Of a stretch of DNA of 64,000 nucleotides, positions 47,200 through 59,750 are shown piece by piece; the stretch's first letter is position 1, and every line of letters begins with the position of its first letter. This DNA comes from Jaltomata sinuosa (Eukaryota > Streptophyta > Magnoliopsida > Solanales > Solanaceae): positions 62,001-126,000 of the forward strand of contig QJPP01007595.1 in the NCBI GenBank assembly GCA_003996215.1. Reading direction: 5' to 3'. A model generated the notes under the pieces. That model did not search any database, had not been told where the DNA came from, and saw only the letters and a program-made list of their open reading frames with translations. A program made the translations under genes and the position numbers.

Positions 47200-50100
47200 A
47201 TGTCAATGAGTAATTTAAATAGAAGTTGGATGAATCTAAGAAGAAGCAATGATGGGTTCATCAATAGAGTGAAGGATTTTATTGTTAAGGCATTTGAACG
47301 AGGTTCTAAAGGAAAAGATATATTACGCCCATGTGATGTTTTCAAGAATCGCTATTGGCATTTTAGAAATATTGTGGAGGATCACTTATTTGCAAAAGGA
47401 TTTGCTGTAGGATATGACAAGTGAATTTCTCACGAGGAAAGGGTAACCTCAAGTACACCACATCCAAGCAGTAATGATGAAGCTTGTAACGGTCATAATG
47501 ATATTGATGGACTGCTTCATGACACATTTAGAAATATAGAAGATGATGTAGGACATGAAGAAGGGGTGAGAGAAGGACTATCTGAAGATGCAAAGAAGTA
47601 TTTTAGATTAGTTGAAGAAGGGAAAAAGGAGTAATATCAAGGATGTGAGAACTTTAGCAAGTTGAGTTTCGTGATTCGATTATACTTGCTCAAAAGTCTG
47701 CATGGATTGAGTAATATGGCCTTTTCAGATCTTCTAGACTTATTGAAAGAAGCATTTCCATTTGCTCAACTGCCTGATTCTTTCAATAAGGCTAGAAATA
47801 TGATAAGAGATTTGTGTGTCGGTTATAAAAAATACATGCATGTCCTAACGATTGCATGCTCTTTTGGAAAGACAAGGCAGAGGCCGATAATTACTCTGTG
47901 TGTGGGTCGTCTAGATGGTCAAATGTTTCTCATGGATTGACTACTAGAAAATCTAAAAAACCTGCCAAGGTTTTGATATATTTTCCGTTGATGCGTAGGC
48001 TTCAAAGACTGTTCATGTGTTTTGAAATGGCTGCTGCAATGAAATGGCATGCTACTGAATCACCTAATGACGGGAATCTAAGACACCCTGCTGATGGAGA
48101 AGCTTGGAAGGATTTTGACGCTTTACATCCAACTTTCTCGAGTGATCCTTGAAATGTCAGATTGGGTCTTTCAAATGATGGGTTCAATCCATTTTGGACC
48201 ATGAGCATTTCCCATAGCACATGTCCTGTTATGCTAATGAATTACAATCTGTCACCGTGGATTTGCATGAAGCCAGAGTACATAATGTTGTCAATGCTCA
48301 TTCTAGGTCCATCCTCTTCAGGAAATGATATTGATGTGTACCTATAACCATTAATTGATGAGTTGAATGAGCTATGGGAAGTTGGGATAGAACCATATGA
48401 TGCTCATATGAAAAAAACTTTTCAAATGCGTGCAGCCTTGTTATGGACAGTTAGTGATTTTCTGGCGCTAACAATGCTGTCCGAATGGAGAACTAAGGGG
48501 AAATTGGCAAGTCCAACTTGTAACTATAGCACATCCTCTCAATATCTAAAGCATAGTCATAAGATGTGTTACTTGGGTCATCGGGCATTTTTTCCTCCTG
48601 ATCATCCATATCAAAGAGGCAAGAAATCGTTTAATGGTGCGGAGGATCATAGATCTACACCTACACCTTTGTCGGGAATATAAGTGGTTGAAAAGCTACA
48701 GGATTTCAATAATGTTTTTGGAAAGGGCCAAAATAAATGGCATCGAACTACTGAGGGCCCATGGAAGAAAAGATCCATCTTCTTTCAATTACCATATTGT
48801 CCTACAAATAAGTTGAGACACAATCTAGATGTGATGCATATTGAGAAAAACTTTTTTGATCGTTTACTTGCGACTTTATTTGAAGTATTAGGAAAGTCAA
48901 AGGATCACATTAATTCTCGGTATGACTTGCAATTAATGGGGATAAGGAAAGAGTTGCATCCAATAAAAGATAACACAAATGACAAAGTGTACTTAGCTAA
49001 ATCCTGTTTTTTCATGAAACCAGAAGAAAAGAAAGTATTCTGCACAGTGTTTTAAAATGCCTAATTACCAAAAGGGTGTGCCTCGAACATATCAAACCAT
49101 GTAGACGTGGAATAAATAAAGATATCAGGATATAAGATATAAGAGCCATGATGCTCATATTATGATGCACTACTTACTACAGATTGCAGTTCGTAAATCA
49201 TTGCCTAAGAATGTTGCAGTCGTATTGATTCGGTTGGCAAACTTATTTAAAGCCATATGCAGTAAGGTAATAAAGCGGGCAGATCTAGAGGGATTGCAAG
49301 CTAAAATCAAAGAAATTGAATGGGTGCTTGAAAAAATATTTCCTCCAAACTTTTTTGATATAATGGAACATTTGCCTATCCATTTAGTTGATGAAATTAA
49401 GTTGGGGGGTCCAAATTATCTTCATTATAGTATCCAATGGAGAGAGAATTGGATAAATTGAAGGACCTTGTTCATAATTGATATAATCCAGAAGCTTCAA
49501 TAGTAGAGGGGTTTATTGCCCAAGAGTGCTTGACCTTTTGCTCGAGATACTAACATGATGAGGTGAAAATAAGATTCAGCAGGTACCAAACTGAGGATGA
49601 CCAGGATGATGAACAAGAAGAGCAAGATGATGTACCAACTGTATTCCCGAAGCTAGGTCATCCAATTAGAAAAGATAAAAAAACAAAAGGAAAGCCTTTC
49701 AAGATGGATCAACAGTTATCTTCTGAAGCACATCGATATATACTATTCAAAACCGGACATGAACAAGTCAGGGATTTTATCAAGTAAGTCTTTATATTTT
49801 GAACTTTATTTATTTTGTTACTATTAATGTACTGTAAACATAAGTTATAAATTCTTAATGGTTGTATTTGAAATATTCATTGCATGGAACATAAAGTTAT
49901 AATTGACAATACTGTTAGATTAAATGCATGGACAAGAGCAAAGATTCACATTCAAGAATTTGGCAACTGGTTCAAAAAGAAAGTTGATATAGTTGAAGTG
50001 CCTAATTAGTTAAAGTGGCTAGCTAAAGGGACAATTAGGAAACTAGAAGCTATACTGCCTATTTCATTAATGGATACAGGTTTCACATATTACAATGAGA

Positions 50101-50692
50101 TTCCACATGAAAGTCTCAAAATAGTGGAGTGTTTTTGGCTGCAACAACTGATCGTTTTGCTAGTGCCCGAGATCAGAATCCAATTGATACAGAGGTTATC
50201 TATTATGGTTCTATTCAAGATATTATCGAGCTTGATTATTATGGTCATTTTAGTGTTGTACTATTTAGATGTACTTGGTATCATAATGAAAAAAATGAAT
50301 TTAGGTTGACCCGTGTGTACTTTAACAGATTACGTAGTACGAATGACCCTTTTGTATTGGCATCTCAAGTGCATCAAGTATTTTATACGGAGGATCCAAC
50401 TGAGAAGGATGTTTATTATGCAAGGAATAAAGTCCCCGTTGATTTGTATGACTTGGAGGAAGAAAACTGTCCTAACATAGGAGTGACATTTTGGAGGGAG
50501 CCTACTAAAGATATTGGTCCCTTGAACACAACACCCAATATTGACATTAGATGGGCAAGAAAAGATATCCCCGTTGATGTTGTTGATATGCCTCCTACTT
50601 CATAACTTTTAGAAGATACGACTAGGGAGACATCAAAAGAGGAGGATGATTATGATGACACTGATTGGGATTGGATGGAGGCAGATGATTAA
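47200..50692 (+). pseudogene. CACTA transposase (TNP2 type)
   Basis: Coding remnant of a TNP2-like transposase, which cuts and inserts the element. Order: transposase-associated domain at the N-terminus (RSWMNLRRSNDGFINRVKDF, then VEDHLFAKGFAVGYD); TNP2/Transposase_21 core from about 47600 to 49060 (KSLHGLSNMAFSDLLDLLKE, NDCMLFWKDKAEAD-type residues, MAAAMKWHA, NDGFNPFW, then DVYLQPLIDEL-like and PHWWLRHNLD-like segments); DUF4218 at 49162-49461 (FPPNFFDIMEHLPIHLVDE); DUF4216 at about 50129-50605 (GSIQDIIELDYYGHFSVVLF, RCTWYH). Acidic end WDWMEADD with stop at 50690. Stops replace conserved Trp or Gln codons at about 47422, 48150 and 48345, and there are several frameshifts. Inactive. Confidence 0.9.
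49784..49885 (+). other. Probable intron in the CACTA transposase gene
   Basis: Strong donor CAA/GTAAGT at 49784, T- and A-rich body, and an exon restarting near GGAACATAAAG. The expected CAG acceptor appears as CAT (49883-49885), so splicing may be lost or use another AG near 49895. Coding similarity stops at the donor and resumes after this stretch. Confidence 0.5.
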
Positions 50693-51424
50693 ATAAGAAA
50701 CTTCAGAACTTCTCTAGCAAGTTTAAACATTTGTCTAAATGCTAGCTGCCTAGTAAACTTGTTCAACTAGAATATTTGGTCTACTGTAATAGACATTTTT
50801 ATTGATTTTGTTGGCTCATTGACTGTAGATTAGGACCTTGTTTCTTGTACACTTTTGCTGTTAGCATCAACCTGATGCTCCTGATTAATCCTATCTATTT
50901 AACTTTAAATTTTGATCATGGTTTTAGTTGTTTTGACTGAGTGATAAAGCGCTTTTGAAAGCAATAGTTTTGTTATGTTTCTTATTTATATCCTCATTAT
51001 TCATTTATTATTTGTTCTTTTTCCTTAGAATTTTGTGTTGATCAGTTGCTTCAATTTTACAGGAGATTTAATATATGATTTAGTGAATTGTTGAAGGGAT
51101 CGGAGAATCGGCTTCAATACTGACTGACTAGAGTTGCAGAAGGGTTTGCACTACTACTTGTTTGTTTTATCTGTATGAACAATAAAATACTCTACTGTTT
51201 GTATTGAACGATCTATTTCCTGAACTAGAGTGGCCATGTTCTTGATGAAGTTGTTTCAAAATTATGTATTTGGTGCTTGCTTTTCTCTGCTACTCCATTA
51301 GTAGTATCTAGACTAACTGATATTTAAGGCATTTGTAAGGTAATGAGATGCTTACGTATAGTTTTTTACTAGATTCAGCAATTATAAGTGCAAAGAAAAC
51401 AAAAATGGGAAGTCAAAGAAGTAA
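50693..51424 (+). other. Intergenic stretch between the two CACTA reading frames
   Basis: AT-rich, about 730 bp. No coding motif, repeat or terminator signal that I can support. It probably contains the transposase 3' UTR. Confidence 0.5.
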
Positions 51425-52012
51425 ATGGCGGATGGAAGTCTTACATCTATGGCATGCAAAAGGCTTTCTTCATTGAGAACAAAACCAACTGCTAAATATA
51501 TTCTGTGTCAAAACTCTTCTGCTAATCTTCTGGCACAATCTATGCAGGAACTACTGCCTTGAAAGTCTCCTTGAAAGTCTGTGAGTCTAAAAGTACAAGC
51601 TATACAAGAACAAGTGCCTCGGAAGTCTGTAAGTCTGGAAGCACAGGCTATACAAGAACAAGTGCCTCAAAAGTCTCCTCGGAAGTCTGCAAGTTTGAAA
51701 GTACAAGCTATACAAGAAAAACTACCTCAAATGGATCCTCGAAAGTGTGCGAGTCTGGTAACAAAAGGTATACAAAAACAAGTGCAACAAAATTCTCAGA
51801 ATTCTACTACTGCAAAAGCATAGGTTGGGAAGGAACCAACTCCACAAGTGTCTCAGAGATCCTCAATTGGTGTTGAAGCACAAGCTGTGCAAGAACCAAT
51901 TCAACGGGTTACTCAGAATTCTACCACTCTAAAACTACAAGATGGTCAGGTACAAGTGCAACAAGTGCCTATAGATTCTTCCACTGTAGGAACAGAAGTT
52001 GTAGAGGAATAA
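51425..52012 (+). pseudogene. Second CACTA reading frame with 16-residue repeats
   Basis: A 195-codon frame from ATG 51425 (MADGSLTSMACKRLSS) to TAA at 52010, with only three internal stops. Four imperfect 16-residue units follow the pattern KSVSLKVQAIQEQVPR, from about 51573 to 51780, encoded by 48-bp DNA repeats with short KSPR or MDPR linkers. The tail is Gln/Val-rich (VQVQQVP). Two of the stops (TGA in CCTTGAAAG, twice) are where sibling units have CGA or CGG Arg codons, consistent with CpG decay. CACTA elements usually encode a second DNA-binding accessory protein; that this is it rests on position and orientation, not on similarity. Confidence 0.55.
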
Positions 52013-52079
52013 TACAACAAGTGCCAAGAGATTCTTCCACTCTAGAAGGAGAAGATGTACTGGGGGCTGATTACGTAAT

Positions 52080-52990
52080 ACTTCAGGGGGCTAATGTATG
52101 AAATTTGCATAAAATTGGCAAGCCTTATATCTGCGATCATAATCCAAGCAATCTTTCACCATCATTGGCCAGTAATATCCCATCCTTTTTATGTGGATGT
52201 AAAGCTTTAGTCTAGATTAATATGATCCACATACTCCTGAATGTGCTTCTTGCAAAGCTTGGACTGCTTCTTCCTCCCCAAACATCGCAAGAATACTCCC
52301 TCAAATGATCTTATATATAACGTGTACTTGTAGTAAAGTAAATGATGTGCACAATGATGGATGTCAGTCCTTTTCCTTGGATTTTCTGGAAGTATCCCAT
52401 AACACAAGTAGTTAATGACAAGTTATCGCCAATCTTCCTTTACGGCTTCATAAATAGCGACAAAGTTGTCAAGCTCATTTTCTGCATATTCATCCTCATT
52501 TGGTGGAGGTACTACCCATTATTGGCAAATGGTAACTTGTGTTTGATATGGAAGAGTTAGAGTTGAAGCCAGAGCAGCCAAGGTATCAGCTTTCTAGTTT
52601 TCCTTCCTCAGTATATGTTGGAGGCTCACATCTCTAAGTTATCCTATCAACTTCTGAGTGTAACTATGATATGGACGTAGCTCAGGCTTCGTGACCTCAT
52701 AACTTCCCAAGAGTTTATTATTCTCCAGCTGGGAGTCACCAAATACTTGCAATTGTAGTTACTTCATGTTGACAGCCATTTCAAGTCTAAGTATTAGCAC
52801 TTGATATTCAGCAACATTGTTGAAGCAACATTGTGTCCAAGTAAAGAAGTATGGGAGAACCTCTCTTTGCAGAGTCACAAACACCATGCCAGTGCCGGCT
52901 CCACCTTGATGTGTTGCACCATCAAAATGTACCTTTCATGGAGGTTGAATTTCAATGACCATTTCATCCTCATCAAAAAGTTCATTGGTT
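52080..52990 (-). pseudogene. Tat remnant 1: archaeal-type RNase H and integrase N-terminus
   Basis: At about 52950-52560 the minus strand reads VHFDGATHQGGAGTGMVFVT, then NNVAEYQVLILRLEMAV, FGDSQLENN and LLGSYEVTKPELRPY: the D-E-D pattern of the additional RNase H present in Tat elements. 52407-52207 gives HHLLYYKYTLYIRSFEGVFL, and 52200-52090 the integrase zinc-binding part (GYYWPTMM- and CQACQFHA-like residues in broken frames). No integrase catalytic core remains. Confidence 0.7.
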
Positions 52991-52999
52991 AGCTCTCTA

Positions 53000-54400
53000 T
53001 CATCAGGCATTGGGTGATCTGCCAAGAAGTCTGCTAATGTTTATTCCGTTATAGCTTTTTGAGGGATGTACATGATCTCAAACTATTAAAACTAAAGGTA
53101 CCACCTTGCAAGTCGGTCACGAAGGACTGAACATGAAAACTTGATGGGATTCGCTCTAGAGACAATGATGAATAACATGAGCCTAAAAGTAGTGTTTCAT
53201 CTTTTTGATTAAGAATACTAACACCAAACAAAACTTTTCAATTGGAAAATACTTCAGATCATTTGGTGTCATCATTCTTCTCATGTAATAAAGAGAGTTC
53301 TCTTTTCCTTAACTATTTTCTTGAGCCAATAGTGCTCCAACTGACCTTCCTAAAGCCATAATGTAGAGTATCAATGTTTTTTCCAGGTATAGGAGCCGCT
53401 AGAATTAGAGGCTTTATCAAATATGACATGATACTTTCAAAGACATTACTACAAGCTTGGTCCTACTTGAAAGGAGCACCCTTCTTCATGAGATGGTTGA
53501 ATGGTTGACATCTTCCAGCTAGATTCAATATTAACCTCCTCAGGTATGCTAAATTTCCTTGAAGACTTTTTAACTCATGGATATTTTGAGGCTCGGTCAT
53601 ATTTAAAATTGCATCTACTTTAGTTTGATCAACCTCTATTCCTCAGTGTCACACAATGAAGCTAAGGAACTTTCCAAAAGTAACAACAAAGTCACATTTC
53701 AATGGATTCATTCTGAGTTGATATCTCTGTAATAATTCAAACACCATTCCCAAATCTTTTTGGTGGTCTCTTCTCTTTCTTGACTTCACCACTAGGTCAT
53801 CAACATAGCATTAAACATTTTTATGGAAAAAGTAATCAAAGATATTTTGCATAGCCCTTTTATATGTGACACGAGTATTCTTCAAGCCAAAAGGCATCCC
53901 CTTGTAGCAATAAATACCTTTGGGTGTACGAAACACAGTGAGCTCTTCATCCTTTGATGCCATTTAGATTTGGTTATAACCGAACGAACCATCTATGAAA
54001 GACATTACATCATAACCCGTGGTAGCATTAATCATCAACTCTAGAATAGGGAGTGGAAATTCATCCTTAGGGAATGCGTAGTTGAGATCCCTGAAGTCAA
54101 CACAAACTTAAATTTGGCCATTCTTTTTTTGTACAGGGATAATACTTAAAATCCATGTGGGGTATTTATCTTCGTAAATAAAGACAACTTCAATGAGCTT
54201 GTTAACTTCATTCTTGATCAATAGAACCAAGTCTGGTCTAAAACATCATTGGGCCTGCTTAATAGAACGAGCACTATTTTTGACCGTCAATTGATGGACT
54301 GCCACTTTGGGATCCAAGCAATGCATCTCTTTGTAACTCCAAGAAAATACATCTCTATATTCCTTAAGTATATTCATATAAGCGGCTTCTTCATCAACTC
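53000..54400 (-). pseudogene. Tat remnant 1: reverse transcriptase and RNase H
   Basis: Stop-containing but recognisable RT. Reading leftward from 54300 the order is: SFIDGSFGYNQI, FRTPKGIYCYKGMPFGLKN, a YVDD-type motif followed by LVVKSRKR (about 53790), PLKCDF, then GNLAYLRRLILNLAGRCQPF (about 53520) and the connection and RNase H down to 53050. The YVDD core remains in the translation, with a stop directly before it. The longest open piece is 60 residues, so this is a relic. Confidence 0.72.
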
Positions 54401-56155
54401 CAAGGAAAGCACTTAGGTATATTGGCCTTGGTTATTCTTCAGTGCCAAGATTAACTTCCTTCAAGGGGTCAATTATGGTTTCCAATCCTTCTTCAAGTTC
54501 TAGTGGAGCATCTCCAGCATCTTTATCCTCTTGAGGATAACCATAATTGACAAATATGTGATAATACCAAACGATATCTTTGTCAACCTCCATTTGAGAT
54601 AAGGTAACTTGCTTACTTTGGGCAGTAATATGATATGAAGAGCCAATACTTTCTTCATCTTTCTCACGTTCCTTTGTGTGAACCATAGTATGAGTCCTTG
54701 ATTTTAGAATCTCCTCACATGAAATCACTAGTTTTGTTTGTCATCTTATTCAAGAAGGGATCAAACTTCAAAAATCCTTTTGGAATCCAAGTGAAGCAGG
54801 TGTTATCAAGCTTTGATAGTCTCTCTAGTTCTTGTTATTCTTCTTCAATGGACCTAAAATCTCAAACATGTAAGTTCTTTCAATTGATTTTCCTAGTCGA
54901 TCTAAGACAGAAGGCTTTTTATTGGAAGCAGCTGACTCATCTTACACAATGATGTAGTTTATACGTGTCCTTCTTATGGAGATGCAGACTAGCGGTGGTT
55001 GCTTGTAACCTAAGCCTTCACATGATTGTCTGGTAGTAACTTCTGATTGGAGTTTCCCTAACTTTGATAGCTCATTGGCATTATGTCCAGCCTTTGCAAA
55101 CAACTTGTAAGCATTTGGGTCGAAACCTTCACTCGTACGCTTCTTTAGGAGTGTAATATTTTGTGTAGGATTCTTAGCCACAAACTCACCAAGAAGCTTT
55201 GAGGATAAGTTTATTGCATTGATCTGTTTAATAGGAAGAGTTATCCCCCTAGTATATTTTCTTGGATGTCATATGATTGACCTTTCTCTTTCTTTACCTT
55301 TGGAACATAGCGAAGTACAAGAGTTGTCTTCTTTTTCAAGGATACGGTCTTCCCTTTATTCAGAGTGGAATGTGATGCATTATGATCAACTTTGACTTTT
55401 CCAATAGCCACATTAGCTCTTTTAATTGCAAGCTCATCATACTTGGTTGTCTTAATGTCATGAATTCTCGCATCATTTTTTAATGTCACTCTTCAAATTG
55501 AACTTTTCATCGGCAAAGTGTATCTCGGGTTTAGCAAATATCTTGTCATCAGTAATTATTTCCTTTCAATTCCACCTTTGAGATACTTCAAATATTGATA
55601 GTAGGAGGTTGCAATAATTTTATTCTCATGTACCCAAGGCCTGCTAAGCAATATGTTGTATGAAGTCTTTGCATCGATCATATGCATCTACGCACTTGAT
55701 TGCAAATCTTCCATGTGGATCTCTAACTTGATAGAACCTATGGCTCTTTGATCACCTTGATTGAATCCTTGGATCATCAAATGACTTTTAGAAAGTTTTT
55801 CAGTTGTTATGCCAAGCTCCTTCATTGTGTGAATAGGCAGCATATTGACTCTAGATCCCTATTCTAATAAGATTCTATTTATCCTCTTCTCTAGCAGATG
55901 ACCCACTATATACAAAGGATGATTATTTAGTGGTTCACCAAATAGAATATCATCATCTATCAATAAAATTTTTGTATCACATGCATGTACTTCTTGGAGA
56001 GGGAATTTGGTAGGCTTTTCAGAGGTTGAAGGAGGCACCATCGATAGACTCTCACTTTTTACTTCTTCTTTGTGAATATTGAAACATGACACCTTGAGGT
56101 TGTCTTGAGAAATTTTCATATGGAACCAACTCGGTAAGAATTCCTCTAAAGTCAA
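54401..56155 (-). pseudogene. Tat remnant 1: protease and linker to RT
   Basis: 56155-55859 (FLPSWFHMKISQDNLKVSCF, then LYIVGHLLEKRINRILLE) leads into the protease active site. The usual (I/L)(D)DGS is replaced by E-stop-GS, so the catalytic aspartate is lost. 55850-55560 contains SYNILL-type and RPWVH residues ending the protease. 55181-54942 (LGYKQPPLVCISIRRTR) and 54728-54432 are parts of the long linker typical of Tat polyproteins. 55489-55241 is a further Lys-rich piece (DARIHDIKTTKYDEL) shared with remnant 2. Confidence 0.68.
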
Positions 56156-56199
56156 AGGATTTCATGGTTTCTGGTGGTGATGCACCTCTACCTTTGCCT

Positions 56200-57629
56200 T
56201 TTTTTAACGCGCAAATAGTTTCTTCTTCCTTAGTTTTCTCACAATCCTCCTTGTAGTTTGTTGCTCAGATGACTCCTTTCATGGACTTGTTTTTCAGCAT
56301 CTCCTCCTAGTCACCATAATCCAACCTTCCCCTATGTCTCCACAAATTTGGGAGTTGTCTTTCCCAGTGGTTCCTCATTATGCTCTTCAAAGTTTCATAT
56401 TTGGACCAGATTGAGCGAGCCAAATATGATGGAGATTTGATGAGAACTGACCTTCTCATCGTCAAGCACAATATTCTTCTCATTGGCTAGTTGCATGATT
56501 TTATCCTTGAAGATGGACCATTTCTCCAGAGGGTGACCCACAAGCCTAAGATACTTCCAATAGTTTGGGTCATCAATTCTTCCAGCTTTATTGAGCCACT
56601 TCATTTCTAGTAGATCAATGAGCTTTAGATCGAGGAGTTTATCAAAAATTGCAGGAACGTCAGAATCAAGGAAGAGGTATTCTCTTTCCTGCATCTCCTT
56701 CAAAGTCAACTTCTGATTTGGACATTCTTGAGAAAAAGTCATCTTCACACTTTGCTTCTTGCTCACCTTTGTGGTGAATTTCACAGGAGACACGTTGACA
56801 TTCATGGATTCTTTATTATCACTTTTGGGGACAAACTTACTCTATCTCAGGGGTTATTATTTTCCCTTTCCTTTGCGAGGGTCATGAACAGGCACCATAT
56901 CTTTTCCAACAGATGACATGTTCATCTCCAAATCATGAGCATGGGTAGCTAGCTCTTCAAAGGTCCTTGGCTTGATTCCTTTTAAGATGTATAAAAGCTC
57001 CCAGTGCATTCCTTGGATGCACATTTCTATTACAAATGCTTCATTGAGTCTATCTTTGCAGTTTAGGCTCGCATTCCTCCACCGATTGATGAAATAGATA
57101 ATTGATTTATTCTCCCTTTGATTAGTAAATGTGAGTTCCACCATGCTAATCATATGCCTTGTACTATAGAAGTGATTGAGGAACTCATGCTCCAGTTGCT
57201 CCTAACTATCGATAGAGGTTGGCTCGAGATCTGTGTACTAATCAAAGGCATTTCCTTGTAAGGAACGGATGAACTGCTTGACCAGATAGCCTCCATAGGT
57301 TGCAGCATTGTTACATATCTCAACAAAGTGTGCAAAATATTTCTTTAGGTTTCCTTTGCCCTTGAAACATTGAAATTTAGGGGGCTAATAACTGGTAGGC
57401 ATCTTGAAGCTCCCAATTCTTGCAGTGTACGGCTTGGAGTACATAAGGGAAGACTTGGTAGAAAATTCATACTTTTCCTTGAGTATCCCTTCTATGAACT
57501 CCTTTAGTCGATTGAGTGGTGTCATTCCTTCAGAAGAAACTTGAAGTTTCTTAGTTGGGGGTGCTTGTTTAGCTAGAGGTTCAGTCTCTTCAACTTCAGG
57601 AGCCTTTCCAGGTGCATGAATAGATTTTG
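56200..57629 (-). pseudogene. Tat remnant 1: gag
   Basis: 57629-57385: linker and start of capsid (PLNRLKEFIEGILKEKYEF and YTARIGSFKMP); 57335-57150 region: HFVETCNNAATYGGYLV, QGNAFDWYTDLEP-like residues and HEFLNHFYST; 57153-56857: QRENKSIIYFINRWRNASLN, MCIQGMHWELLYILKGIKPR and TFEELATHAHDLEM; 56805-56395: KAGRIDDPNYWKYLRLVGHP, LEKWSIFKDKIMQLA. In related elements this last part is a zinc-finger-like C/H segment; here one Cys is replaced by Trp (NYWKY, EKW). Frame breaks near 57150 and 56850. Confidence 0.8.
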
Positions 57630-59750
57630 TGTCATGCCCCAAGGCTACTCCCTGAATGCGACACGGTGCTTTGTGTCACAAGTGACCCCAAGCTAACCCA
57701 TGGCATGGCATATCTATACAAGTTCAATTTTTAAAACATGGACTATGTGGAAGCCAAAAACAATTTAATAACTGAAATGGGAAGAACCCAAATATCTGAT
57801 ATATGAGATATACAAATAGTATAGTGCTGACTGAAACAACACTAACAACTACTGAAATTTAGTCTATATTTGAAATCCTTCTAACTGATATGAGTTGCTG
57901 GGATATGCCCCCTAGCTAACTCTAACAAGACTTAAACTGAAAAGTAAATACTGAAGGTAAAGCATGCCTATCATCCTCAAACTATGAGGACTCACCGCTG
58001 AACTGCTGAGTACGGACTGGAAGTTGACTAAGTGCGGTCTTGATGCTGAGCGCGTGAACCTATATCATAAAATGATGTACCATAAAAGTATGCGTCAGTA
58101 CTTTGAATGTAATGAGCATTCATGATATACACTAAGCTGGGAAATAATGAACTAAACATAGAAATAGGTACACTGAAATATAACTGAAAGTTGAATTAAA
58201 TACAATGACCAAGTACAAATCATGAATATAACATGCTGAACTGAATACTCAAATAAATACTGAGTACATGGTCAATCCAACATGAATCTAACTGTGCGAG
58301 ATACTATTAACTGACATACCCCAAGTTGAGCTAACTATAAGGCTAACCTAAAACCCTGGATGGGAGGGTGTTCATACCTTGCCAAGGGTACGAACAAGTC
58401 TGACGTGGATCCACTACTGATGTCCTCAAGGGACAAGGAGATGCAACCTAGTCTGACAGCTGGCTCCTTTAATACCTACGGTGGCGCCATAGTTCTGGGA
58501 CTTGGGGACCGCTACTAAAGGTCTTGGCCTAAACTGACGGATAAGCCTTCATCCCTTCGTCCGCTCTGTATTAAGTCTACTCCCAACTGAATATAAGCAA
58601 CAATGCACTGAAATAATAGATAGCTCAAAATTCTAATAATTAACTGAGAATGCAACATATACATACTGAAGGATATGGCATTTAAATTGTGAAATATTAT
58701 TTCTTGCTAACACGCCTAGCAAGAATAATTTCTGAAGTACTGAAAATTATGACAGGCTAGGGTTCTAGATTCTTGACATGAACTGTAGAAATCCTCCAAG
58801 GAATTTGGACTAAGCATCACATGAATTATAGCATCTGATTAGTAAGGAAAATTCTAAGGTTTTTGAACCCTAGGTCTAATAATTCATGGAGGAACTGAAG
58901 GAACTACTGAGTTCTACGAACCTAATGGGTGAAAGGAACCCACTAGTGAAATCCCACATTCCTGGTGAAGAAAACTACAGAGAAATCCGTGGATTTTTGG
59001 GGATAAACTTGATTAAGACCTCTGCTTGTTCTTGAGAAAAAACTATCGCTTCTTTCTCCTCTGTTCATTCTAAGTCTGATGAATTTAGGAGAATAAAAGT
59101 GTTTGGTAATTTTTGACTAATAAAATAGGCTTGGAGTGGTCAAAATGATGTAGCCTGGGTGTTAAAAGAGAAAGTAAAAGTCTGGAATGACCCTAGAAAA
59201 TATTTAGAAAAATTGTTGAAATTCGCAACTCAGGGATCACAACTTGGTTTGACGAACCATACTCCTGGATGACGGACCGTTAACTGAGTCATGGTCCGGC
59301 CCAGGAGTCTTGGGGGTTTTCTGATCTGAGGAACTACGACTCTACAGGATGGACCGTACTCCTAAATGACGGTTCATCGTGTGACTCGTGGTTCATGGGG
59401 CTTGGACTGAGGGTCCCCGGATGTTCTGTTTCCATGAGTCCTCAGGACGGACCGTGGTCCTGAATGACGGTTTATCGTGTGACTCGTGGTTGCTAATCCC
59501 TGGACTGATTATCCTCTGATGAGGGAAACCATGAGTGACAAGATGAATCGTGGTTCTCAACTATGGTCTATGATTTGCCTCGTGTTTCCTGAGACATGAA
59601 CTGGGCGTCTACTGGAATTGGGACTATGGTTTGAAACGACGGACCGTGTTTCCAAACGACGGTCCGTGTCTTTAACCGTGGTTCCTGGAAACTTAATTTT
59701 TTTCTGGTTTTCTGAACTTAGTCTAGGCTTGTAATTTTCGGGGTATTACA
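57630..59750 (-). mobile_element. Tekay-type LTR T (3' LTR)
   Basis: 2121-bp LTR, plus-strand ends TGTCATGCCCC (57630) and GGGGTATTACA (59750). The PPT follows on the right, so it is a 3' LTR of a minus-strand element. Bases TTTTG precede it, inside Tat gag. The GC-rich U3 module at about 59230-59690 contains repeated GACGGACCGT, GACGGTTCATCGTG and GACTCGTGGTT motifs. It is related in layout, but not closely in sequence, to LTR Y. Confidence 0.85.

Larger units (their letters stand above)
44758..52070 (+). mobile_element. CACTA (En/Spm-like) DNA transposon, decayed
   Basis: Defined by a TNP2-type transposase gene and, downstream, a second repeat-rich reading frame. The outer limits are approximate. 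Sequence from 44758 (AAAATCGCCGACGCTGC) looks like the start of the element, but a clean terminal CACTA and the matching right TAGTG were not found, so one or both termini are probably mutated or lost. Orientation is plus. Confidence 0.7.
52075..57629 (-). mobile_element. Tat-type Ty3/gypsy remnant 1
   Basis: Minus-strand element read from 57629 leftward: gag, protease, linker, RT, RNase H, a second (archaeal-type) RNase H and the start of integrase. It stops within the integrase zinc-binding domain at about 52080, next to the CACTA element. It is cut at the gag N-terminus by a Tekay LTR at 57630. Order and motifs, above all the extra RNase H, fit the Tat lineage. Many stops. Confidence 0.8.
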
